Source: an uncultured Bacteroidales bacterium (GTDB lineage: Bacteria; Bacteroidota; Bacteroidia; Bacteroidales; Bacteroidaceae). Taken from it: a stretch of 20,591 nucleotides of DNA. Position 1 is the stretch's first letter. Each line of letters begins with the position of its first letter. Shown here piece after piece: positions 1 through 5,536 of this stretch. The notes under the pieces were generated by a model. The model was not told the DNA's origin and made no database searches. It was given only the letters and a program-made list of their open reading frames with translations. Where the stretch lies: NCBI GenBank assembly GCA_937914945.1, contig CALGJF010000012.1, positions 1-20,591 of the forward strand, in the 5' to 3' direction. The translations under genes and the position numbers were made by a program.

Positions 1-42
1 CGCCTTTTCCTGCGCATTGCTCGGCATCTCTCTGTGAGCCAT
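1..42 (-). CDS. Possible 5' end of a gene leaving the left edge (very uncertain)
   Basis: On the minus strand an ATG at 42 opens a frame that stays open for 14 codons to the window edge (MAHREMPSNAQEKA). No homology is recognisable in so short a piece, and there is no clear ribosome binding site. Plus-strand frames here are also open from the edge for short distances, closing at TAA 43-45 and TAG 61-63, so a gene tail on the other strand is equally possible. I list it only so the edge is not read as proven non-coding. Confidence 0.12.
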   Translation of the reverse strand, partial: MAHREMPSNAQEKA

Positions 43-100
43 TAACGGTGCCGGTGGTTTTTTAGAGTTACTTTTGCTGGTGAGCCTAAAACTGTCGTCA

Positions 101-161
101 TTGTCATGCCGACTATACCTTAATGAAAAAATCAAAAGATGTTTTGATGAGCTATGCGAAT
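101..161 (+). repeat. 61-bp dispersed repeat, left copy
   Basis: This matches 20531-20591 in the same orientation at 59 of 61 positions (differences at 112 and 155). It starts TTGTCATGCCG and contains a perfect AT-rich inverted repeat, ATCAAAA (131-137) and TTTTGAT (142-148), around the loop GATG. Read on the minus strand, that stem is followed by a run of T. About 10 bases after the repeat come AAAGTGGAGGCATCT (166-180), so the ends resemble the paired TGTCATGCC...GGCATCT ends of common bacterial intergenic palindromes. I infer a multicopy intergenic element; there is no sign that it encodes protein. Confidence 0.75.
131..148 (-). terminator. AT-rich hairpin followed by a T run on the minus strand
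   Basis: ATCAAAA and TTTTGAT form a perfect 7-bp stem with a 4-nt loop. On the minus strand the stem runs into TTTTTC, the shape of a weak intrinsic terminator. The stem has only one G-C pair, so it would be weak. An identical hairpin lies at 20561-20578. It may simply be part of the repeat's own structure. Confidence 0.3.
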
Positions 162-178
162 AACCAAAGTGGAGGCAT

Positions 179-262
179 CTAAACATAGTTTGCAGCTGTA
201 CTACGCGCGACCTTCCACTGCTCGTGTTGTCGAAGTTGTTCGCTTTCACTCTCAACTTTCAT
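179..262 (-). CDS. Possible 27-residue ORF within a repeated element
   Basis: On the minus strand an ATG at 262 opens a 27-codon frame beginning MKVESESEQLRQ, followed by HEQWKVARSTAANYV and a TAG stop at 179-181. The peptide is charged and could be helical, with no signal sequence or membrane segment. A second copy of the DNA (326-436) encodes the same peptide start but is cut by a TGG-to-TGA change. The frame is preceded closely by an in-frame TGA. I do not recognise a family. A repeat that happens to be open is at least as likely as a gene. Confidence 0.18.
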   Translation of the reverse strand: MKVESESEQLRQHEQWKVARSTAANYV

Positions 263-289
263 CTTTCATCTTTCCACTTTGACAATGCT
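201..289. repeat. Pyrimidine-rich repeat, copy 1
   Basis: This pairs with 326-436. The first 62 bases (201-262) match 326-387 at 57 positions. It ends in heptad-like units: CTTTCAT at 256-262 and 263-269, CTTTCCA at 270-276, CTTTGAC at 277-283. The copies lie head to tail, separated by 36 bases that contain the small GCACGG/CCGTGC inverted repeat. Confidence 0.8.
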
Positions 290-325
290 CGCTAATCGTG
301 ACCCGCACGGCACGACTACACCGTG

Positions 326-436
326 CTACGTGCGACCTTTCACTGCTCGTATTGTCTAAGTTGTTCGCTTTCGCTCTCAACTTTCATCTTTCCACTTTCA
401 TCTTTCATCTTTGCATCTGTTATCTTTGACAACGCT
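326..436. repeat. Pyrimidine-rich repeat, copy 2
   Basis: This is the second, longer copy of the element at 201-289. It has extra CTTTCAT/CTTTCCA units in its tail before the shared GACAAYGCT end. On its minus strand the reading frame of copy 1 is stopped after 15 codons of the shared part by TGA at 340-342. The shared end at about 436 lies only 78 bases before the uvrA start. Confidence 0.8.
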
Positions 437-481
437 TCCACTATTTTTTGTTAAAGGGATACAACCTTTCCGTTTTTTATG

Positions 482-489
482 TATTTTCG
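482..489 (+). promoter_or_regulatory. Candidate -7 element for uvrA (TATTTTCG)
   Basis: TATTTTCG, 24 bases before the uvrA ATG, resembles the Bacteroidota -7 consensus TAnnTTTG with one change. I could not place a good -33 TTTG at the usual 19-21 base spacing, so this is a weak call based on position and AT-richness. Confidence 0.3.
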
Positions 490-513
490 CAAGATATTAT
501 CAAAGAGAGTGCA

Positions 514-3297
514 ATGGAGCAGAAACAGATTACAATACGCGGAGCACGCGTGAACAACCTTAAAAATGTAGATGTAGATATACCGCGCGGGCGATTGGTT
601 GTAATCACCGGTCTTTCGGGCTCGGGAAAATCCTCGCTTGCCTTCGACACCCTCTATGCCGAGGGACAGCGACGCTATGTGGAGTCGCTCAGCTCATACG
701 CCCGACAGTTTCTGGGGCAGATGAACAAGCCCGAGTGCGATTTTATAAAAGGAATCCCCCCTGCAATAGCCATTGAGCAGAAGGTAAACAACCGCAACCC
801 GCGCTCCACCGTGGGCACAAGCACCGAGATTTACGAATATCTGAAACTGCTATATGCCCGCATAGGCAAAACATTTTCCCCCATCAGTGGCAAGCAGGTG
901 AAGAAGGACAACCCCGAGGACCTTGTCGCCTGCATGAACAGCCACCCCGAGGGTACCCGTTTCATGCTGCTTGCACCCATAGCCAAGCGCAAGGGGCGCG
1001 ACATGCAGGAGCAGTTGTCGATATATCTGCAACAGGGCTTCACACGCATATATCTTAACGGCGAGGTTGTGCGCATAGAGGATTACACCCCAAAGAAAGG
1101 GGAGAAACCCGCACTGCTCATAGACCGCCTATCGGTGTCGAGTTCACAGGAGACGATATCCCGCCTGCTCGACTCGGCCGAGACTGCCTTTTACGAGGGC
1201 AACGGCACATGTATCATGCAATTCGTGGGTGAGGAGGAGCAACACGCATTCAGCACCCGCTTTGAGGCCGACGGCATTGAATTCGAGGAGCCAAGCGAGC
1301 AGCTGTTCTCCTTCAATTCGCCCATAGGAGCCTGCCCCGACTGCGAGGGATTCGGGCGCATAGTGGGCATAGACGAAGACCTTGTAATCCCAAACAAAAC
1401 ACTGAGCATATACGACGGTGCGGTGTTCTGCTGGCGTGGCGAGAAGATGGGCGAGTGGAAAAAGGAGTTCTGCAAGCACGCCACAAAAGACGACTTCCCC
1501 ATTTTTGAGCCATACTACAACCTCACACAGGAACAAAAAGACTACTTGTGGCACAGTGGCCCGTGGATTGAAGAGTATCAAGAGAGTATCTGCATCGATA
1601 ATTTCTTCAAGATGGTGCAGGCCAACCAATACAAGATACAGTACCGCGTGATGCTGGCACGCTACCGCGGCAAACCCATCTGCCCCACCTGCCACGGCAC
1701 ACGCCTGAAAAAAGAGGCTACCTATGTAAAAGTGGGCGGTGCAAGCATCACCGAACTTATTGAAATGCCCATAGACCGCTTGAAAACATTCTTCGACAAT
1801 CTGCAACTCACCGAGCAGGAGAGTGCCATTGCAAGCCGCATACTCACCGAGATAAAGAGCCGCGTAGAGTGTCTGTGCGATGTGGGGCTCAGCTACCTCA
1901 CACTAAACCGCTTGAGCAACACCCTGTCGGGCGGAGAGAGCCAGCGCATAAACCTTGTAACCTCGCTCGGCAGTGCCCTCGTGGGCTCTCTATACATACT
2001 CGACGAACCAAGCATAGGCCTGCACAGCCGCGACACGGAACGCCTTATAAAAGTGCTCTATCGCCTGCGCGACCTCGGCAACACCGTCGTGGTGGTGGAG
2101 CACGACGAGGAAATAATACGCGCAGCCGACTACATAATAGATGTGGGCCCAAAAGCGGGCTCATACGGTGGCAACATTGTTTACAAGGGTAATATGACCG
2201 ACCTTGCCCCCGGCAGCAACAGCTACACAGTAAAATATCTGCTGGGCGAGGAGACCATAGACACCCCTGCCCACCGCCGCAAGTGGAACAACAGCATACT
2301 TATAAAAGGAGCCAGAGAAAACAACCTAAAAGGCATTGATGTAAAGATACCGCTTAACGTGCTCACCGTGGTGAGCGGTGTTAGCGGCTCGGGCAAATCG
2401 ACGCTGGTGCGCGACATACTCTATCGCTCGCTCAAGCGACACTTTGGCGAGGTAACCGATGCACCCGGCCAATGCGAAGCCGTAGAAGGCTCACTATCGC
2501 AAATTGCCGGTGTGGAATTTGTGGACCAAAACCCCATAGGAAAATCCTCGCGCTCCAATGCAGCTACATACCTTAAAGTATATGACGACATACGCCATCT
2601 CTTTGCCCAGCAGCCACTTGCCAAGCAATTAGGATTCGGTGCGGGATACTTCTCCTTCAACGCCGAAGGCGGGCGATGCGAGGAGTGCAAAGGCGAAGGA
2701 GTGATAACCGTATCCATGCAATTCATGGCCGACCTGCAATTACAGTGCGAGGCATGCCACGGCAAACGATTCAAAAAAGAAGTATTGGAGGTAAAATTCC
2801 ACGACAAGAACATATACGACATACTCGAAATGACCGTGGGCGATGCCATTAACTTTTTCCAAGAACATGGAGAAAAGCGCATAGCCGAAAATCTGCAACC
2901 ACTGCAAGATGTGGGCCTCGCATACATAAAATTAGGGCAATCATCATCAACCCTTTCGGGCGGAGAGAACCAGCGCGTGAAGCTCGCCTACTACCTGAGC
3001 CGCCAGACCGACAAGCCCACCCTATTCATTTTTGACGAGCCCACCACAGGCCTCCATTTCCACGACATAAAAAAACTTCTTAACTCCTTTGAACGCCTCA
3101 TAGCCCGCGGCCATTCACTTGTGATAATAGAGCACAACATGGACATCATAAAATGTGCCGACCACATAATAGACCTGGGCCCCGAGGGAGGCGAAAACGG
3201 CGGAACACTTATTGCCACCGGCACCCCCGAGGAGGTTGCCGCCTGCGAAAATTCCTATACAGGGCAGTTTTTGAAAGAGAAACTGAAAGAAAAATAA
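514..3297 (+). CDS. uvrA: Excinuclease ABC subunit A (UvrA)
   Basis: UvrA is the damage-sensing ATPase of nucleotide excision repair; with UvrB it scans DNA in the cytoplasm. The 927-residue product has two ABC ATPase halves. Walker A motifs are GLSGSGKS (33-40) and GVSGSGKS (622-629), signatures are LSGGESQR (471-478) and LSGGENQR (814-821), and each is followed by a DEP Walker B motif. The C-terminal zinc module is complete (C722, C725, C745, C748). The N-terminal zinc module keeps only its second CxxC (C274, C277); residues 246-260, where the first pair should lie, contain no cysteine. I chose the start at 514, where MEQKQITIRGAR begins the conserved fold, with GAGAG just upstream. An in-frame ATG at 448 would add 22 unconserved residues. 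The gene stands alone and its stop codon opens an 84-base purine run. Confidence 0.96.
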   Translation: MEQKQITIRGARVNNLKNVDVDIPRGRLVVITGLSGSGKSSLAFDTLYAEGQRRYVESLSSYARQFLGQMNKPECDFIKGIPPAIAIEQKVNNRNPRSTVGTSTEIYEYLKLLYARIGKTFSPISGKQVKKDNPEDLVACMNSHPEGTRFMLLAPIAKRKGRDMQEQLSIYLQQGFTRIYLNGEVVRIEDYTPKKGEKPALLIDRLSVSSSQETISRLLDSAETAFYEGNGTCIMQFVGEEEQHAFSTRFEADGIEFEEPSEQLFSFNSPIGACPDCEGFGRIVGIDEDLVIPNKTLSIYDGAVFCWRGEKMGEWKKEFCKHATKDDFPIFEPYYNLTQEQKDYLWHSGPWIEEYQESICIDNFFKMVQANQYKIQYRVMLARYRGKPICPTCHGTRLKKEATYVKVGGASITELIEMPIDRLKTFFDNLQLTEQESAIASRILTEIKSRVECLCDVGLSYLTLNRLSNTLSGGESQRINLVTSLGSALVGSLYILDEPSIGLHSRDTERLIKVLYRLRDLGNTVVVVEHDEEIIRAADYIIDVGPKAGSYGGNIVYKGNMTDLAPGSNSYTVKYLLGEETIDTPAHRRKWNNSILIKGARENNLKGIDVKIPLNVLTVVSGVSGSGKSTLVRDILYRSLKRHFGEVTDAPGQCEAVEGSLSQIAGVEFVDQNPIGKSSRSNAATYLKVYDDIRHLFAQQPLAKQLGFGAGYFSFNAEGGRCEECKGEGVITVSMQFMADLQLQCEACHGKRFKKEVLEVKFHDKNIYDILEMTVGDAINFFQEHGEKRIAENLQPLQDVGLAYIKLGQSSSTLSGGENQRVKLAYYLSRQTDKPTLFIFDEPTTGLHFHDIKKLLNSFERLIARGHSLVIIEHNMDIIKCADHIIDLGPEGGENGGTLIATGTPEEVAACENSYTGQFLKEKLKEK

Positions 3298-3379
3298 AAA
3301 AAGAGAAAGAAAAAAGAAAAGAAAAGAAAAAGGAGAAAGGAGAAAGGAGAAAAGAGAAAGGAGAAAGGAGAAAGGAGAA
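3296..3379 (+). repeat. 84-nt uninterrupted purine tract with GGAGAAA heptamers
   Basis: From inside the uvrA stop codon, every base from 3296 to 3379 is A or G. The second half is a tandem run of GGAGAAA units (from 3332) with one GAGAAA variant. Such mirror-like homopurine tracts can adopt triplex DNA and are slippage-prone. The tract leads directly into the 37-bp units. Confidence 0.85.
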
Positions 3380-3448
3380 TTAAAGAAAACTAAGGGCTAC
3401 TAAGGAGAAAAGAGAATTAAAGAAAACTAAGGGCTACTAAGGAGAACT
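3375..3448 (+). repeat. Two tandem 37-bp units
   Basis: Units at 3375-3411 and 3412-3448 match at 35 of 37 positions. Each contains GAGAATTAAAGAAAACTAAG followed by GGCTACTAAGG. A related unit lies at 4219-4254, preceded by a more degenerate one from about 4182. The segment CTAAGGGCTACTAAGG is complementary to the CCTTAATAGCCCTTAA units just downstream at 14 of 16 positions. Confidence 0.85.
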
Positions 3449-3452
3449 AATG

Positions 3453-3568
3453 CCTTAATAGCCTTTAATAGCCCTTAACTCCCTTAATAGCCCTTAATAA
3501 CCCTTAACCCCCTTAATAACCTTTAATAACCCTTAACCCCCTTAATAACCCTTAATAGCCCTTAGTTA
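3453..3568 (+). repeat. Tandem array of 9/10-bp units with a 29-bp higher-order period
   Basis: Twelve degenerate units of the form CCTTAATAR or CCCTTAATAR follow one another without spacers. They group exactly as 9+10+10, giving four 29-bp repeats: 3453-3481, 3482-3510, 3511-3539 and 3540-3568. The near-10-bp period keeps each TTAA on the same face of the helix. A related eight-unit array is at 4260-4336. Being tandem without unique spacers, it is not a CRISPR. Confidence 0.88.
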
Positions 3569-3600
3569 CCACCAGCAAACCACCAGCAAACCACCAACTA
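3569..3600 (+). repeat. Short CCACCAGCAAA tandem repeat
   Basis: Two perfect 11-bp units, CCACCAGCAAA at 3569-3579 and 3580-3590, are followed by a partial CCACCAACTA. They lie between the 29-bp array and the start of the four-helix-bundle gene. The first bases resemble the end of the CHR gene at 4330 (see findings). Confidence 0.7.
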
Positions 3601-3613
3601 ACCATTACCCGCC

Positions 3614-4177
3614 ATGCCCAACCTTATACCCAACAGAGGAAACTACAAAAATTTGCTATGCTACCGCAAAGCCGAAGCAATATACGATATAACATACTTT
3701 TTTACCAAGCAATTTCTTGGGAAAGGGGACCGTACTATCGACCAGATGGTACAAGCCGCCCGCAGTGGCAAACAAAACATTGTTGAGGGCTATGCCGCCG
3801 GTGCAACATCGGCAGAAACTGAATTAAAACTTTTTAATGTGGCTAAAAGCAGTTTGCAAGAACTACTTGTGGACTATGAGGATTATTTGCGCACGCGTGG
3901 GCACACACGCTGGAAAGAAGATTCGGAACAGGCAAAATGTGCGCAACAATTGGGCCGCGCACATAACGACTCCGATTATTGGATGAACATTGTAACAACG
4001 CGCGATGCCTGCACAATAGCAAACATAGCCATTATACTTATATACCAAGAAGATTATTTACTTTACAAATATCTGCAATCGGCAGGAGAACGATTTATAA
4101 ACGAAGGCGGTTTCCGAGAAAAACTATCCCGCACAAGGCTGCAACAACGCTTAAAAGGAAGCAAAGAGAAAGATTGA
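3614..4177 (+). CDS. Four helix bundle protein (23S rRNA intervening-sequence protein type, with C-terminal 'suffix' domain)
   Basis: The 187-residue product is soluble and mostly helical. Residues about 15-105 read as the four-helix-bundle family named after proteins encoded in 23S rRNA intervening sequences: YRKAEAIYDITYFFTKQF, then RTIDQMVQAARSGKQNIVEG, then ETELKLFNVAKSSLQELL. The C-terminal half (about 115-175, with YWMNIVTTRDACTIANIAI) looks like the 'suffix' extension I associate with Bacteroidota members. Molecular function is unknown; relatives include Avd proteins of diversity-generating retroelements, but no reverse transcriptase is nearby. There is no clear ribosome binding site; the start at 3614 precedes the conserved LIPNRGNYKNLL. 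The gene lies between two direct copies of a composite repeat, and its last codons are purine-rich like the end of uvrA. I am confident of the family, not of the role. Confidence 0.85.
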   Translation: MPNLIPNRGNYKNLLCYRKAEAIYDITYFFTKQFLGKGDRTIDQMVQAARSGKQNIVEGYAAGATSAETELKLFNVAKSSLQELLVDYEDYLRTRGHTRWKEDSEQAKCAQQLGRAHNDSDYWMNIVTTRDACTIANIAIILIYQEDYLLYKYLQSAGERFINEGGFREKLSRTRLQQRLKGSKEKD

Positions 4178-4181
4178 AAGA

Positions 4182-4336
4182 AGAAGAAAAGAAAAACTAA
4201 AAGTTACTAAGGATAAAAGAGAATTAAGGAAAACTAAGGGCTACTAAGGAAAACTAATGCCTTAATAACCCTTAACTCCCTTAATAGCCTTTAATAGCCC
4301 TTAATAACCCTTAACCCCCTTAATTACCCTTAGCAA
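4182..4336 (+). repeat. Second copy of the composite repeat, downstream of the four-helix-bundle gene
   Basis: In the same orientation as 3375-3568, this has a degenerate 37-bp unit (from about 4182), a good one (4219-4254), then eight 9/10-bp units: 4260-4268, 4269-4278, 4279-4287, 4288-4297, 4298-4307, 4308-4317, 4318-4326, 4327-4336. The last unit, CCCTTAGCAA, includes the stop codon and neighbouring bases of the convergent CHR gene. The 29-bp grouping of the upstream array is not kept; groups are 19, 39 and 19 bp. No gene occupies 4178-4329. Confidence 0.85.
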
Positions 4337-4923
4337 CCACCGGCCAAGCCATAGAACAGCCCGCCTATGGCACCACAAACAATTACAATAACTATTGGGC
4401 TTACTTTAAAACGATAAGTCGCCACAAAAGCACCTACGAAAAGCAACACGCTCACCACAAACTGCAAGGTGGATTCTGTGGGCGAGCCAAAGTTCTCCAC
4501 AGTCATAAGCAGCAGGGCTGCCGATGCTATGAGACCCACCACTGCGGGGCGCAATGCCCTGAACACAGCCTCGACAGAATTGCTTTTGCTGTATTTCATA
4601 AAGTAACGGCTTATTGTGAGCATGATGACAAACGAGGGCAGCATAACAGCTAACGATGCAAGCAGGGAACCGGCCACAGCCACAGCAGGCGAGCCCGTGG
4701 CATTCATGGCAGCAGTGTAGCCCACGTATGTAGCCGAATTTATCCCTATGGGGCCGGGTGTCATCTGGCTTATAGCCACAATATCGGTAAATTCGGCACT
4801 TGTGAGCCACGCATGGCGGGTTACCACCTCGCCCTGAATAACCGATAGCATACCATAGCCGCCACCAAAGGAGAAGAGCCCCACTTTGAGGAATGTATAG
4901 AATAGTTCAAACAGAATACTCAT
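4330..4923 (-). CDS. Short-chain CHR family (chromate transporter-like) protein, second of a pair
   Basis: The product is a 197-residue membrane protein of the ChrA/CHR family. Near its N-terminus it has FSFGGGYGM (GGGY at 20-23) and MTPGPIGIN (PG at 56-57), the family's repeated signature, followed by hydrophobic segments suggesting about six helices. Short CHR proteins are single halves of the bidomain ChrA and usually occur as adjacent pairs thought to act together. Its ATG overlaps the stop of the upstream partner (ATGA, 4920-4923), so translation is probably coupled. The substrate cannot be read from sequence; chromate export is shown for only some relatives. Its final codons lie in the repeat array that separates it from the four-helix-bundle gene. 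Confidence 0.9.
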   Translation of the reverse strand: MSILFELFYTFLKVGLFSFGGGYGMLSVIQGEVVTRHAWLTSAEFTDIVAISQMTPGPIGINSATYVGYTAAMNATGSPAVAVAGSLLASLAVMLPSFVIMLTISRYFMKYSKSNSVEAVFRALRPAVVGLIASAALLLMTVENFGSPTESTLQFVVSVLLFVGAFVATYRFKVSPIVIVIVCGAIGGLFYGLAGGC

Positions 4924-5465
4924 GCCTCACCTCCTTTCACACGCCCCCACAGGTAGCCACCCACACCGGCAATAAGAATTATATAAATAGGAGAAACACC
5001 AAATGCCACAATGAGCAAGGCCGACAGTAGCGGAATCCACACGTTTGTCCAACCAATCTTGGCACTCTTTGCCACAGAGAACACGGGCGATGCTATAAGC
5101 GCAACCACCGCAGGGCGTATTCCCATAAACACGTTATTCACCACCTCGTATTCGCGAAAGCGATTAAAGAACAAGGCTATCAACAGAATAATAACCACCG
5201 AGGGCAACACATTGCCCACGGCTGCCGCCACCGAGCCGCGCACACCGCGCAACTTATAGCCTATGAATATGGACATATTCACCGCGAGCACCCCCGGGGA
5301 GGATTGCGCAATGGCAAGTAAATCCACAAAATCGCGTTTCTCTATCCAGCGATATTTATCCACCACCTCGCGCTCTATAAGCGGAATCATCACATACCCG
5401 CCACCAATGGTAAAAAGCCCCAGCTTGAAGAATGTGGTAAACAATTTTAACAGCCTTATACCCAT
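4920..5465 (-). CDS. Short-chain CHR family (chromate transporter-like) protein, first of a pair
   Basis: The product is a 181-residue membrane protein. FTIGGGYVMIP (GGGY at 21-24) and SSPGVLAVN (PG at 57-58) are the CHR signatures, and the remaining hydrophobic stretches fit the short-chain topology. It heads a two-gene unit with the CHR gene at 4330-4923. It starts 71 bases after the purL stop, with a stem-loop in between, so it may be read through from purL or have its own promoter. No strong Shine-Dalgarno sequence is visible. The two CHR proteins differ substantially and are not a recent duplication. Confidence 0.9.
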   Translation of the reverse strand: MGIRLLKLFTTFFKLGLFTIGGGYVMIPLIEREVVDKYRWIEKRDFVDLLAIAQSSPGVLAVNMSIFIGYKLRGVRGSVAAAVGNVLPSVVIILLIALFFNRFREYEVVNNVFMGIRPAVVALIASPVFSVAKSAKIGWTNVWIPLLSALLIVAFGVSPIYIILIAGVGGYLWGRVKGGEA

Positions 5466-5478
5466 AAGTTACAAATTA

Positions 5479-5511
5479 CAGAGGCTGCCGGCAAAAGCCC
5501 AACAGCCTCTG
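5479..5511 (-). terminator. Stem-loop between purL and the CHR pair
   Basis: CAGAGGCTG (5479-5487) and CAGCCTCTG (5503-5511) form a perfect 9-bp stem with a 15-nt loop. On the minus strand it lies 25 bases after the purL stop. It is followed by TAATTTGTAAC rather than a solid T run, so it is a weak terminator or an attenuator/processing hairpin. Its far side is only 13 bases from the CHR start codon, where it could also affect translation. Confidence 0.6.
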
Positions 5512-5536
5512 AAAAAGAGAATCGTTTATTTTATAA

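Larger units (their letters stand above)
43..513. other. Repeat-rich intergenic region upstream of uvrA
   Basis: No conventional gene is visible in about 470 bases. The stretch holds a 61-bp element shared with the right end (101-161), two copies of a pyrimidine-rich sequence (201-289 and 326-436), short minus-strand ORFs inside those copies, and a small inverted repeat (GCACGG at 305-310 with CCGTGC at 321-326). The last 70 bases are AT-rich and probably carry the uvrA promoter. I see no tRNA or recognisable riboswitch. Confidence 0.6.

Noticed and set aside
448..513. Upstream in-frame start for uvrA, adding 22 residues
   Set aside because: The extension (MLKGYNLSVFYVF...) is not like UvrA, overlaps the likely promoter, and the ATG at 514 fits the family start with a GAGAG just before it.
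1144..1806. 220-codon minus-strand frame inside uvrA, and similar frames such as 6470-7165 (+) inside purL
   Set aside because: All lie opposite strongly conserved coding sequence and have no family resemblance; they are shadow frames.
3153..3383. 76-codon plus-strand frame running from the uvrA end into the purine tract
   Set aside because: Its K/E/R-rich tail is a translation of the GGAGAAA repeat and its start is in another frame of uvrA.
3453..3568. CRISPR-like 29-bp periodic array
   Set aside because: Units follow each other directly with no unique spacers, are degenerate, and no cas genes are present.
3614..4177. Diversity-generating retroelement (Avd-like protein)
   Set aside because: There is no reverse transcriptase, template repeat or variable repeat in the window, and the suffix-type C-terminus differs from Avd. 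Only the general fold is shared.
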